Shown: positions 34,321-43,344 of the stretch, one piece after another
Layout: every line of letters starts with the position of its first letter
Numbering within the stretch: the first letter of the stretch is position 1
Assembly (NCBI GenBank): GCA_964654855.1
Contig: CAZZJS010000008.1
Span: 1-64,000, forward strand
From: JALZUV01 sp964654855
Lineage (GTDB): Bacteria; Pseudomonadota; Alphaproteobacteria; Rickettsiales; JALZUV01
DNA length: 64,000 nucleotides
Direction of reading: 5' to 3'
Translations under genes and position numbers: made by a program
The notes under the pieces: model-generated
Database searches by the model: none
Told to the model about the DNA's origin: nothing
Seen by the model: only the letters and a program-made list of their open reading frames with translations

Positions 34321-35340
34321 CTAATCTGTAATTCCACCAGTTTTATGAATTGTAGGCTGGTGTTTCTTTTGAATCTCAGAGGCAATTTCTTGCGCAAGTT
34401 TGTCAGACACTTCATTAATTGCTAACTCAGCTGCTTTGCTACCATCGTTGGAGGTGAGACAAAATGCGATTTGCTGTTTAGGCAATAACACAACTTTAGC
34501 ACGGTTTAATGTATTGCTACCGTCATGTGTAAGCACCGCGCCGTTATTTAAGGAATGCATTCCAGAGCTTGTATAGGCACTTCCTTGCCCTGTTAAGACT
34601 TCTTGCGAGTGATTTAACGTATAGCTGTTTTCCATACGGTGCTGCAAAAACTTCATCCAATCTCCCATAGAGGCGTGTATTCTTCCCGCTGCATCATAAA
34701 GTGACGGGTTGTCCTCATTAATGGCTTGTCCGTTTTCTTTACTGTGTCCCCAAGGTTGGTTTGGAATATCGGACGCAGAGTCTGCCATTGAACCAAAACC
34801 AGCAGTTTGCATGTTGAGTGGTTCGAATATCCTTTCTGTGACCAGCGTCTGGTAGCCTTTGCCTGTTTGTTTTTCTGCTATAGCGCCTAACAAAATGTAC
34901 CCGACATTACTATACTCAAATTGATCTTTTGGAGTGGGAGGCGCATCACTCAGAATGTTTGATATAATGTCCTTTTTATCCAGACTCATATCTCCTTCGT
35001 AATTCACCGCCAATCCCGCTGAATGTGTGAGTAGTTGAGAAACCTTGATGTTCGCAATATCAGGATGCAATGGTTGGTCTGTAAAAATATCTTCTAAACG
35101 ATCAGATAACTTTAGACGATTTTCACCAACCAGTTGCTGTATAAGAAGCGCACTGACAGCTTTACCGCAAGAGCCAAAGTGAAATTTATCATCCGTGGTA
35201 ACAGGGGTTTCATTTCCACGCTTACGAACCCCCGAAGCAAAACTACTAATTTGTCCATCAAATAAGACAGACACGCCTAATGCTGGCAAATCATGCTCTT
35301 TTCTTTTTTGCTCAATTATCTCTTGCGTGCCTTCAAACAT
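34321..35340 (-). CDS. Serine hydrolase, beta-lactamase/DD-peptidase fold
   Basis: This 339-aa protein has the class C/AmpC-type active site: SxxK as FHFGSCGKAVSAL (Ser57, Lys60), YxN as FEYSNVGY (Tyr143-Asn145) and HDG in LTHDGSNT replacing KTG, as in many esterase-like members. There is no signal peptide, so a cytoplasmic esterase/amidase is more likely than a beta-lactamase. It converges with the SHOCT genes (15-bp gap). Confidence 0.85.
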   Translation of the reverse strand: MFEGTQEIIEQKRKEHDLPALGVSVLFDGQISSFASGVRKRGNETPVTTDDKFHFGSCGKAVSALLIQQLVGENRLKLSDRLEDIFTDQPLHPDIANIKVSQLLTHSAGLAVNYEGDMSLDKKDIISNILSDAPPTPKDQFEYSNVGYILLGAIAEKQTGKGYQTLVTERIFEPLNMQTAGFGSMADSASDIPNQPWGHSKENGQAINEDNPSLYDAAGRIHASMGDWMKFLQHRMENSYTLNHSQEVLTGQGSAYTSSGMHSLNNGAVLTHDGSNTLNRAKVVLLPKQQIAFCLTSNDGSKAAELAINEVSDKLAQEIASEIQKKHQPTIHKTGGITD

Positions 35341-35403
35341 ACAACTTTATTGTAAATGAAAAACCTTACAGTTTGATTAAGCTCATCTTAGTTAGCACTA
35401 GTG

Positions 35404-36411
35404 CTACTGCCTTACGCTGTAACAGCGTATAAGCGCTTTATCTTCTCCACTATTAATAGTCATGCCTTCTGTAGCAAAGTAATGGTGCGCTTTGCGGTAT
35501 TGCGCTTGGGTTAAATGTTCTGCTGCTACGTTAAATGCAGCAAGGGGTGACTCCATGGCATAGGGAAGCTTTAGAAAATGCGATGCAGCAATGGCGAGAT
35601 TTCCTTTTAAAGCAGCAGAAGCGGTGGCAATGCCGTGCCTTTGCCAGAAGCAATCTTTGTTAGGGGCTGAAAAACGGTGTATGGCAGAGATAGCAATATC
35701 GACTTGTTCTTGTTTGATCATGTTATGCCAGCGGGTAATGAGCTGTTGGCGTAACGGGTTTAATAGCTTGTTACTTCCTTGGTGCAATTGTCCCTCATGA
35801 TAGATATGCCGCATGTATTTCTTACGTGGTGAGAACGCTTCTATTGGTTCATTCAGGCCAAACATATCATAACAAGCACATAGCAAGGCACGATGGCCTG
35901 AGGATAATGTCACGACACGGTGCGGACTATCATAATCTTCGCTATAGCCGGCAATAGAGGTGCCTTTTCCAGTACCGTTACTGTCCCGATCTGTAGGAAA
36001 CACCTTTCTGCCAATACCTATAATGCCGCTACGGTTCCAAGCGATACAAAGCTCATCTCCGCTTTCCCAATCGCTGGCCTTAGCGCTATCAACGCCGCAA
36101 ATAACCGTAATATCAAGATAGCGCGTATGAAGCTGTTTTGATGCTTTCTGCAATGCTTGTGCAAACTCGGTTACTTCTAGCGCTTGCTTGCGTCCTGCAT
36201 AATCCAAACGACCACAGGCAAAGGGAGCAAAGAAATGGCCACCGGGCAGCACTACTGCATGCAGCTCTTGCCAGTTAGATTTTAGGATGGTTTGGACGGA
36301 TTGTTCCAACAGTGCAATACGCTGGGCATTAATGTTAGTGTCTATGGCTTTATCGCCAGAAGCACAGATCGTTACGATATTAAGTGGCTTCTTGGTATTT
36401 GTTTCTGGCAT
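35404..36411 (-). CDS. Nitrilase-superfamily-like protein
   Basis: This 335-aa protein has a repeated pattern of the carbon-nitrogen hydrolase fold: an early LHAVVLPGGHFFAP strand, GIGRKVFPTD (candidate catalytic Lys, about 131) and RALLCACYDMFG (candidate nucleophile Cys, about 178). The usual first Glu of the E-K-C triad is not evident in LPGGHFF, so activity may be lost or different. It is the gene closest to the tRNA in element A. It is either a divergent amidase or a degenerate homologue. Confidence 0.4.
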   Translation of the reverse strand: MPETNTKKPLNIVTICASGDKAIDTNINAQRIALLEQSVQTILKSNWQELHAVVLPGGHFFAPFACGRLDYAGRKQALEVTEFAQALQKASKQLHTRYLDITVICGVDSAKASDWESGDELCIAWNRSGIIGIGRKVFPTDRDSNGTGKGTSIAGYSEDYDSPHRVVTLSSGHRALLCACYDMFGLNEPIEAFSPRKKYMRHIYHEGQLHQGSNKLLNPLRQQLITRWHNMIKQEQVDIAISAIHRFSAPNKDCFWQRHGIATASAALKGNLAIAASHFLKLPYAMESPLAAFNVAAEHLTQAQYRKAHHYFATEGMTINSGEDKALIRCYSVRQ

Positions 36412-36700
36412 AATCGGTTCCTTTTGTTGTTATGCCCCGAAGGCTACAAAAGGCACAAAGCCCGTCAATTCGTTGATGAGCAGGCATGAGTTGGCTATAG
36501 TAATGGCAGAAAGTTTCGATAGTGGCGTTGCTTCATAACAAGAGTAAACAGGTAAAAGCGCTAAAAACGAGTCTGGAACTACCCCACAGCACCCTGCGTT
36601 TCTACGTCTGTTCCTTATTATAGCCTTATTAATTTGGAAGCGAGCATTCTTCGCTGATCGCGTGACGACCAAGTAAGCTATTGAACAATATTATGAAATA

Positions 36701-36747
36701 ATGGTGGAGGATACAGGAGTCGAACCTGCGACCTCTTGAATGCAAAT
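36701..36747. repeat. 47-bp attachment-site core within tRNA-Ala(UGC)
   Basis: This is the reference copy of the repeat found exactly at 11779 and 21722. It spans the tRNA 3' end to the anticodon loop plus one flanking base. It lies within the intact tRNA gene. Confidence 0.9.
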
Positions 36748-36777
36748 CAAGCGCTCTACCAACTGAGCTAATCCCCC
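36702..36777 (-). tRNA. tRNA-Ala(UGC)
   Basis: This 76-nt tRNA starts with GGGGGATTAGCTCAG, has anticodon loop TTTGCAT (anticodon TGC) in a CTTGA/TCAAG stem, T arm GGTTCGACTCC and an encoded CCA end. The acceptor stem contains the G3-U70 wobble pair that identifies alanine tRNAs. It remains intact with the island at its 3' end. Confidence 0.97.
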
Positions 36778-36792
36778 ACAAGCAAGAGACGC

Positions 36793-36823
36793 ACTATTTG
36801 CCGCGATTGCGCTCTTGTGTCAA
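36793..36823 (-). promoter_or_regulatory. Promoter of tRNA-Ala
   Basis: On the minus strand a consensus -35 TTGACA (36823-36818) is followed 19 bp later by AATAGT (36798-36793), a 4/6 match to the -10. Transcription would start about 9 bp before the tRNA 5' end. The spacing is longer than ideal. Confidence 0.5.
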
Positions 36824-36870
36824 GCGAAAAGCGGGCTGGTATTTCTGCTCTGCTTTTGTATAAGTGCAAT

Positions 36871-37437
36871 ATGCGTTTTATCTTTCTTATCTTCTTTCCC
36901 GTTTTTCTGATTGTGCTGGGTGTATATGGTGCCGGTTCATCGCTTCCTGTGCAAAATACAGTGGTGCGAGGTGTTTCTCTTCCCATCCCTCAAGATAGGC
37001 TATGGGAGCTTTTAACAGAGTTTGAAGCGATGGGCCAATGGCATGAAGAGATTACTAAAGTGACGGCCCTTCCGGAGTTGGAAACAAAGAAAGTATTATG
37101 GCATGTGACTGAAAAGGATCAAAAGTCTTACGTGATTGTGCCTAGCTATCAATCAAAACCTGATATTTTCAATGTAGAATGGGTAGAAAATAGTCTGCCT
37201 TACCAAGTGCGCTGGGAAACTAGTTTGGTAGATAAAACGCCAAAGCCGAAAGAAAAAGAGGAAGTTGCGGCGAAAACTTTTATTAAAATTACGGAAACTT
37301 CAAAAACCTCTAACCCATTTGTCCGATTCTTTATTCAATATTTTGTGGGTTATGAAACGAATGTTGAGCAGTATCTTCAGAATTTAGCTAAACATTTTGA
37401 AGTACCAAAATCAGAAATTAAAGAATTGATGGCATAA
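36871..37437 (+). CDS. SRPBCC-family membrane-anchored protein
   Basis: This is a 188-aa protein from the ATG giving MRFIFLIFFPVFL; a frame from 36817 overlaps the tRNA promoter. An N-terminal membrane anchor (1-22) is followed by an SRPBCC/START-like fold: VVRGVSLPIPQDRLWELLTE, MGQWHEEITKV, a WHVTEKD strand and a long C-terminal helix. The family binds hydrophobic ligands; the ligand here is unknown. Its stop overlaps the pmbA start (TAATG). Confidence 0.75.
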   Translation: MRFIFLIFFPVFLIVLGVYGAGSSLPVQNTVVRGVSLPIPQDRLWELLTEFEAMGQWHEEITKVTALPELETKKVLWHVTEKDQKSYVIVPSYQSKPDIFNVEWVENSLPYQVRWETSLVDKTPKPKEKEEVAAKTFIKITETSKTSNPFVRFFIQYFVGYETNVEQYLQNLAKHFEVPKSEIKELMA

Positions 37438-38762
37438 TGAGTGATAAAGCCCAGCAATTATTGAAAATGGCGCAGAAGTTAGGTGCTGAGAGTGCCGATG
37501 TACTATTTTCTAATTCAACCAGCATGAGCGCTTCTATTCGTTTAGGGAAATTGGAAGAGCTAGAGCGTGCCGAATCCGGTGGTATTGGGTTACGCGTATT
37601 CATGGGTAAGCAGCAAGGGGTGGCCTCAGGCAGTGATTTACGCAGTGAAAGCTTGTCTCAGATTGCAGAGCGTGCCGTGGCGATAGCTAAACAAGCGCCT
37701 GAAGACCCATATGCTGGGTTGCCAGAGCAGGAATCGATTGCGAAAGACTGGCCACAGCTCGATATGGTAGATAAAGAAGAACCTGAAGTAGATTGGTTGC
37801 TGGAGCAATGTCGTGAGGCAGAAGAAACAGCCTTGGCAGTGAAAGGGGTGACGAATTCCGAAGGTGGTAGCGCTGGTTATAGCCGCGGTGATATCACCTT
37901 ACTTACCAGCGATGGCTTTAGTGGCTCCTATGCCAAAACCTCCTTTAGCTTGTCGGCGAGTGTGCTGGTGGGGGAAGGTACAGGCATGGAACGTGACTAT
38001 GCTTATAGTGCTGCACGTCACCGTAAGTTATTGAAAAGCGGCAGGGAAATTGGAAAGGAGGCAGCAGAGCGTGCCCTCAAACGACTCAACCCAACCAAGA
38101 AAGAAACCTGTAAAGTTCCGGTGGTTTTTGATCCGCGTGTGGCTCGTGGATTGGTGGGTAACTTTACCAGCGCCATTTCGGGATCTGCCGTTGCGCGTGG
38201 GACATCTTTCTTAAAAGATAAAATGGGTGAACAGATTTTTAATTCTAATATTACTATTTTGGATGAACCTCATCGTGAAAATGGGTTAGCTTCACGCCCT
38301 TTTGATGGTGAAGGTTGTAAGAGTGAGGCGCTAACCTTGGTAGAAAAAGGTGTATTAAATCATTGGTTGCTCGATAGCCGTTCAGCGCGTCAGTTAGGCT
38401 TGCAAACGAATGGCCGTGCAGCGCGAGGGCTTTCTTCAGGAACTTCCCCTACAAGTACGAATGTGACATTGAAGGCGGGTGAATTAAGCCCTGAGTCTAT
38501 AATTAGCGAGATTGAAGATGGTTTCTATGTGGTCGAAACTTTTGGTATGGGCGTGAATCTTGTAACAGGTGATTACAGTCAAGGTGCGAGTGGTTTTTGG
38601 ATTGAAAATGGCAAGCTTGCTTACCCTGTGAGCGAAGTAACCATTGCTTCTACGCTGCCAGAGATGTTTTCAGAGTTAACAGCGGCGAATGATTTAACGA
38701 CAGAATATGCAACTAATACGCCGACTTTACGGATTAATGAGATGACAGTAGCGGGAAATTAG
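37437..38762 (+). CDS. pmbA: TldD/PmbA family protein (PmbA)
   Basis: This 441-aa protein shows the PmbA layout: an N-terminal helical domain with SADVLFSNSTSMSASIR and ERAESGGIGLRVF, a central DGFSGSYAKTSFSLSASVL, and a C-terminal TldD-like barrel ending in LRINEMTVAGN. PmbA pairs with TldD in a proteolytic complex that matures peptides such as microcin B17. TldD is not in the window. Length is normal for the family. Confidence 0.93.
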   Translation: MSDKAQQLLKMAQKLGAESADVLFSNSTSMSASIRLGKLEELERAESGGIGLRVFMGKQQGVASGSDLRSESLSQIAERAVAIAKQAPEDPYAGLPEQESIAKDWPQLDMVDKEEPEVDWLLEQCREAEETALAVKGVTNSEGGSAGYSRGDITLLTSDGFSGSYAKTSFSLSASVLVGEGTGMERDYAYSAARHRKLLKSGREIGKEAAERALKRLNPTKKETCKVPVVFDPRVARGLVGNFTSAISGSAVARGTSFLKDKMGEQIFNSNITILDEPHRENGLASRPFDGEGCKSEALTLVEKGVLNHWLLDSRSARQLGLQTNGRAARGLSSGTSPTSTNVTLKAGELSPESIISEIEDGFYVVETFGMGVNLVTGDYSQGASGFWIENGKLAYPVSEVTIASTLPEMFSELTAANDLTTEYATNTPTLRINEMTVAGN

Positions 38763-38795
38763 CCAAAAGAGCTAAAACCTGCTAAAAGCGCAATC

Positions 38796-40538
38796 ATGCC
38801 GTTTGAGCAACAAGAGACAAAAGATGGAAAAACGCTGCTAAGGCGTTTGTACCACGATTATTTAAAGCTCTTTAAAGGGCGCATGGTGTTTGCTGGCCTT
38901 TTGATGGTATTGGTGGCTGCTACGACTGCGGCTAATGCTTGGCTCATGCAGCCCGTGTTGGATGATATTTTTCTGAATAAGAAACGCGAGATGCTCACGT
39001 TAATCCCGATTGCGGTATTGGTGATTTTTACCGTCAAATCCGTATCTACTTACGGGCAGAATTTAATTCTCCAGTTAATGGGTCAACGCATATTAGCGAC
39101 GATGCAACAACAGCTTTATCGTCATCTAATTCATGCCGATATTGGCCTTTTTGCGCAAGCTTCATCTGGTCGGTTGATTTCACGCTTCACTAATGACATT
39201 TATATTATGCGCCAATCAGTTTCGACGCTCTTTACGGGTATGATTAAAGAAGTGCTGACCTTGATTTTCTTGATTGCGGTGATGGTTTATCAAAGCTGGC
39301 AATTAGCATTGATCGCGTTGGTGATTTTCCCCGTTACCGCTTGGCCGATCATGCGTTTAGGTAAGCGCATGCGTAAGATTTCTGGGCAGACACAGGCGAA
39401 TTTAAGTGAATTTGCGGGCCAGCTAGATGAGACTTTTGCCGGGGTTCGCTTAGTAAAAGCCTATGCACAGGAGGATCGTGAGATTGAAAAGGCCAGAGGC
39501 ATGATTGAGTCGCTTTACCAGCTTTATGCGAAAGCGGCGAAAGTGCAGGCAGCTGCATCGCCGATGATGGAGCTTTTCACTGGTTTTGTGATTGCCGGTA
39601 TTATCGGTTGGGGTGGCGTGCAGGTGATGGATGGAACTACCACGCCAGGTATGTTCTTTAGCTTCATTACGGCGCTAATTATGGCTTACAAGCCAGCTAA
39701 AACCCTTGCAGGTATGAATACGCAGCTTCAAGAAGGAATGGCAGCGGCGAGCCGGTTATTCTCGGTGTTAGATACGCCAACGATGGTGGTCGATAAGCCA
39801 AATGCTTCTGAACTTAAAGTGGGTAAAGGGGCATTAGAGATTACGAATGTGAGCTTTAAATACCCTGATGAGAGTGGTATTGAGAATGTTTCAGTTACCG
39901 TTCCAGACGGTAGTTCCATTGCTTTAGTGGGGCCATCTGGTGGGGGTAAATCAACTTTGATGAACTTACTCTTACGCTTCTATGATCCACAGTCGGGCAC
40001 TATCTCCGTAGATGGTACCGATATTCGTGACGTGACCCAAGCTAGCTTACGACAGCATATTGCGCTTGTAAGCCAAGAGACGGTTTTATTTGATGATACG
40101 GTGGCGGCGAATATCGCGTATGGTTTACCTGATGCCGATCAAACAGCGATTGAGCAAGCAGCGAAAGATGCAGCAGCGCATGACTTTATTATGGCGATGC
40201 CAGAAGGTTATGAAACACGCGTAGGGCCACGTGGAGTTAAACTCTCAGGCGGCCAAAGACAACGATTAGCCATTGCGCGAGCCTTGCTGAAAGATGCGCC
40301 TATTTTACTACTAGATGAAGCAACTAGCGCGCTGGACACACAGTCTGAGTCTCTAGTTCAGGCAGCGATTGATCGTTTGATGAAAGGGCGAACTTGTGTG
40401 ATTGTGGCGCATCGTCTTTCCACGATTGCTCATGTAGATAAAGTCTATGTGATGGATGAAGGGCAGATTGTTGAATCAGGTACTCATAAACAGCTACAGG
40501 CTAAGAGAGGCTTATTTGCGCAACTTTACACAGCTTAG
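38796..40538 (+). CDS. msbA: ABC exporter, MsbA-like lipid A flippase
   Basis: This 580-aa half-transporter has six membrane helices in the first 310 residues. The ATPase follows with Walker A GPSGGGKST (about 382), Q loop LVSQETVLFDD, signature LSGGQRQR (about 480), Walker B PILLLDEATSALD and H loop VAHRLST. The arrangement and length fit MsbA, which flips lipid A-core across the inner membrane with ATP. It has no adjacent lpxK or waaA. A general lipid or peptide exporter is the alternative. Confidence 0.85.
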   Translation: MPFEQQETKDGKTLLRRLYHDYLKLFKGRMVFAGLLMVLVAATTAANAWLMQPVLDDIFLNKKREMLTLIPIAVLVIFTVKSVSTYGQNLILQLMGQRILATMQQQLYRHLIHADIGLFAQASSGRLISRFTNDIYIMRQSVSTLFTGMIKEVLTLIFLIAVMVYQSWQLALIALVIFPVTAWPIMRLGKRMRKISGQTQANLSEFAGQLDETFAGVRLVKAYAQEDREIEKARGMIESLYQLYAKAAKVQAAASPMMELFTGFVIAGIIGWGGVQVMDGTTTPGMFFSFITALIMAYKPAKTLAGMNTQLQEGMAAASRLFSVLDTPTMVVDKPNASELKVGKGALEITNVSFKYPDESGIENVSVTVPDGSSIALVGPSGGGKSTLMNLLLRFYDPQSGTISVDGTDIRDVTQASLRQHIALVSQETVLFDDTVAANIAYGLPDADQTAIEQAAKDAAAHDFIMAMPEGYETRVGPRGVKLSGGQRQRLAIARALLKDAPILLLDEATSALDTQSESLVQAAIDRLMKGRTCVIVAHRLSTIAHVDKVYVMDEGQIVESGTHKQLQAKRGLFAQLYTA

Positions 40539-40570
40539 CCCAGTCTCTCTTGATATATAAGGATATAAAG

Positions 40571-41599
40571 TTATGCCGCGCGGCGGTTCGTCCCAGCAGC
40601 ATGGCGTGAGAGCTTATGCATAAGGTTGCGGCAGGTCATTTCTGGTGCAACGATACCACGCTTTGCTTCACGTTCTGCTTCTAGCAGCGCGCTAACCGCT
40701 CGTCGTAAGCCTGCTTCATTCCATCGCATAAGTTGTTGGCTGATAAGCGGCTCTTGCTTAAAAAATACGCCATGACGGGTGAAAGCTGCTTTCTGAGCAA
40801 TGCCATTTGCCATCATTGCTTTGATACTTAGCAATTTTTGCAGATGTGAGGAAAGCATACGGTAAATACCGATAGGCTGGATGTTCTCGTTAAAACAGCG
40901 GGTGAGTGCATTCTCTAGCCCACCTTTGCCGCCACAAACAGCGTGGAAAAGTTCATCTAATGTATGATCCTTATTATCGCCGCTGAGCTTGCGTGCCAGA
41001 TCGGCGCTTAGGCGGCGTTCCTCGCCTAAATAAAGATCAATCTTTTCAATTTCTTGTAGCGTAATCGCACGATCATTGCCGAGGCTATTTGCTAGCATCG
41101 GAATGACGCCTTGCTCGCAAGTTACATTGCGCTCTCTTAAGCCCTCAGCCAGTACTTGTGTTACTTTTCGAGCATCATCACGATAACAAGCAAGGGCGGC
41201 GAGAGATTTTTCTGCTTCAAATAATTTGCGCAATTTAGAGGTCGGTCGTAGCTCACCTGCCAGTACGATAAGTGGCCAAACGGGTTTTGGTTCATTCAAA
41301 AGTATGGGTTCGATGATTTTTGCATCATCGCTACTGGCTTGGCGTAAAATAACCAAGCGATCACCTCCCATAAGGTTGAAGCTGCTCAGCTCGTCAGAGA
41401 GGCGTGCTGGGTCCTCAGATAGACTATCAGAGCTTATTTCCGTAAGATCGAGGGGATCGTACTTTTGTCCTAAGAAATGAGTGATAAGCTGTCGACTTTG
41501 GGTGCGGGTTTGCCCTTCATCTGGGCCATAAAGCAAAAAGGCGCGACAATCTCCGGGGGTCTTGAGGAAGTTTTCTTGTTGCGCGGGAGCGATTTTCAT
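40571..41599 (-). CDS. holA: DNA polymerase III subunit delta
   Basis: This 342-aa protein has the HolA fold: FLLYGPDEGQTRTQSRQLI near the N terminus, a FNLMGGDRLVILRQ strand, the NDRAITLQEIEKIDLYLG helical region and a C-terminal collar domain. It is the clamp-loader subunit that opens the beta clamp. Its ATG overlaps the lptE stop by 4 nt (ATGA), the usual lptE-holA linkage. It converges with msbA (32 bp). Confidence 0.92.
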   Translation of the reverse strand: MKIAPAQQENFLKTPGDCRAFLLYGPDEGQTRTQSRQLITHFLGQKYDPLDLTEISSDSLSEDPARLSDELSSFNLMGGDRLVILRQASSDDAKIIEPILLNEPKPVWPLIVLAGELRPTSKLRKLFEAEKSLAALACYRDDARKVTQVLAEGLRERNVTCEQGVIPMLANSLGNDRAITLQEIEKIDLYLGEERRLSADLARKLSGDNKDHTLDELFHAVCGGKGGLENALTRCFNENIQPIGIYRMLSSHLQKLLSIKAMMANGIAQKAAFTRHGVFFKQEPLISQQLMRWNEAGLRRAVSALLEAEREAKRGIVAPEMTCRNLMHKLSRHAAGTNRRAA

Positions 41600-42090
41600 T
41601 GAGTGCGCCCCTTTAAATGAGTCACCAGTTCCATCGCGATGGTTTGTGCTAATGCGTTAATACCGTTTTTGCGTGCATCGCGTTCTGCAATAAAAGTTGC
41701 AAAGTCAGAATCGGACACATTATAGCTTGAAATGCGCTGTGAGTGTTTAGAGAAGATCTTCTCACCGCTCGCAATGTCAAGCAGTTCAGAGGTTGATTTT
41801 AGCACCATGTTGTAGCGAGTAATTTGTGCATCACGCTCAATGATAATCGGTTGTCTAATTTCTTCTAACTGGCTCACCAAGTGATAACGAGGCTCAGGAT
41901 ACTGATTGCCCGGATGCAACGCATCTTCTAGTGCAATACGGTATAGCTGCGCCGTACGGCCCTTTGTTGGCACTTCCACCTTGATCATTTCCAGTAGTGG
42001 ACTCGATTCCGCCACTTTAGTGCCGTGCACTGGTTCAAACCCGCAAGCACAAAGCAGGAAGAGTGAAAGAATGATCGCCAAAAATCGCAT
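41596..42090 (-). CDS. lptE: LPS-assembly lipoprotein LptE
   Basis: This is a 164-aa protein from the ATG giving MRFLAIILSLFLLCACG, with lipobox LCAC; a start three codons earlier is also open. The body has the LptE alpha/beta pattern: EVPTKGRTAQLYRIALEDAL, EEIRQPIIIERDAQITRYN and FATFIAERDARKNGINALAQ. LptE plugs LptD in the outer membrane for LPS insertion. Its presence implies an LPS outer membrane. It overlaps holA and lies 36 bp after argJ. Confidence 0.9.
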   Translation of the reverse strand: MRFLAIILSLFLLCACGFEPVHGTKVAESSPLLEMIKVEVPTKGRTAQLYRIALEDALHPGNQYPEPRYHLVSQLEEIRQPIIIERDAQITRYNMVLKSTSELLDIASGEKIFSKHSQRISSYNVSDSDFATFIAERDARKNGINALAQTIAMELVTHLKGRTQ

Positions 42091-42126
42091 AAATAACATC
42101 TAGCGGCTAAGTGCGATTAGGTAAAG

Positions 42127-43344
42127 CTATGTTCTATAATCTGCGTTGATTGAGATATAGCCATTCGTAAGATCACAGCTATAGGCCGTGAATTGTCCAT
42201 CTCCGAGTCCAATATCAACATGGATAGCGAGCTCTTGTTCTTTCATATATTGCGAAACAGTTGCTTCATCATAAGCGGGATGACGTTGACCTTTTTGCGT
42301 CAGTAAATACTCGCCAAAGCTGATTTCAAGCTTATCTCGGTCAGCTGCACCGCCAGATTTACCAACCGCCATAACGACGCGACCCCAGTTAGCGTCTTCA
42401 CCTGCAATGGCAGTTTTAACGAGTGGAGAGTTGGCAATGGCCATGGCGATGGTTTTAGCATCAGCATTAGAGGCAGCGCCTTTCACATTCACGGTAAAAA
42501 ACTTCTTCGCGCCTTCACCGTCGCGAATAATGAGTTTGGCGAGCTCTAGCATTAAACTTTGCAATTCTGTGCGGAAAGTAGCGAGATCATCGCCACTTAC
42601 TTCTGCGCCTTGGCCGGTAGCAAAGAGCAATACCATATCGCTTGTAGAAGTGTCTGAATCGACCGTGATGGCGTTAAAGCTGGTTTCAGTGCAATCACGA
42701 AGCAACTCTTGTAATGTCTCAGCGCTTATCTTCGCATCCGTAGCGATGAATCCGAGCATGGTAGCCATATCAGGGGCAATCATACCAGAGCCTTTGGCGA
42801 TACCGTTCAAGGTTACGGTATCAGAGCCTATCTTGAAGCTACGAGTGGCAAGTTTTGGGAAAGTATCCGTTGTACAAATCGCCTTAGCAGCTTCCTGCCA
42901 GCCAGTATGGCTGAGATTGTCATGAGCATCAGGTAAAGCGCCGATGATATTCTCATAAGGCAGTGGTTCGCCAATCACGCCGGTGGAAGCGACAAAACAT
43001 TCTTCCTGTTCGCAATTAAGAAGTTGAGAAGCGGTTGCGAGTGTTTGGTTCACCGCCATTTCACCCAATTGACCGGTAAAGGCATTGGCATTGCCTGAAT
43101 TGATAATGAGCCCGCGCGCTTGACCGCCTGCTACGTGCTGTTTACTGCGCAAAACTGGTGCTGCTGAGGTTTTGGATTGGGTGAAAACGCCTGCTACCTG
43201 CGTTCCTTCTTCAAAGGCCATAAGCAATAGGTCTAGCGCTCCTGATTTGCGAATACCGCTGGCGATAGCAGCCATACGGCAACCAGCAATAGGTGGTAAC
43301 TCAGGATATGTTTTAGGTGCCAGAGGCGAAAGGGGGAGGGGCAT
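42127..43344 (-). CDS. argJ: Bifunctional ornithine acetyltransferase / N-acetylglutamate synthase
   Basis: This 405-aa protein has GLIINSGNANAFTG and NGIAKGSGMIAPDMATMLGF, where the autocleavage before the Thr of MATM (about residue 190) gives alpha and beta chains. The C terminus has GRVVMAVGKSGG and a typical SADYRT end. It recycles acetyl groups from acetylornithine to glutamate in arginine synthesis. It starts on the stop of the upstream parvulin gene (TAATG). Confidence 0.95.
   Translation of the reverse strand: MPLPLSPLAPKTYPELPPIAGCRMAAIASGIRKSGALDLLLMAFEEGTQVAGVFTQSKTSAAPVLRSKQHVAGGQARGLIINSGNANAFTGQLGEMAVNQTLATASQLLNCEQEECFVASTGVIGEPLPYENIIGALPDAHDNLSHTGWQEAAKAICTTDTFPKLATRSFKIGSDTVTLNGIAKGSGMIAPDMATMLGFIATDAKISAETLQELLRDCTETSFNAITVDSDTSTSDMVLLFATGQGAEVSGDDLATFRTELQSLMLELAKLIIRDGEGAKKFFTVNVKGAASNADAKTIAMAIANSPLVKTAIAGEDANWGRVVMAVGKSGGAADRDKLEISFGEYLLTQKGQRHPAYDEATVSQYMKEQELAIHVDIGLGDGQFTAYSCDLTNGYISINADYRT

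Larger units (their letters stand above)
21722..36747. mobile_element. Integrated element A (third integrase, RM system, HUH Rep)
   Basis: This unit of about 15 kb lies between the 21722 repeat and the intact tRNA-Ala. It holds an integrase coupled to a PD-(D/E)xK gene, a restriction-modification locus, an AlpA-like gene, a DUF2130 gene, an HTH-Rep pair, an XRE regulator, SHOCT paralogues and two hydrolase-like genes next to the tRNA. The integrase is at the tRNA-distal end. Confidence 0.75.
3606..36777. mobile_element. Composite genomic island at tRNA-Ala(UGC), three tandem units
   Basis: The block lies between a degenerate tRNA-Ala 3'-end copy (3606-3630) and the intact tRNA-Ala gene (36702-36777). 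Two perfect internal 47-bp copies lie at 11779 and 21722. It carries three tyrosine integrase genes, three different replication-type proteins, restriction or defence-like genes and many unknowns, and it is visibly more AT-rich than the right flank. No structural phage or conjugation genes are seen. Unit boundaries follow from the repeats, but which copy is the current recombination junction cannot be read from sequence alone. Confidence 0.8.

Noticed and set aside
36430..36672. 80-aa minus-strand frame next to tRNA-Ala
   Set aside because: Cysteine-rich middle and a hydrophobic end look gene-like at first, but there is no ribosome binding site and an overlapping frame on the other strand is equally open. 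Left uncalled, with some doubt.
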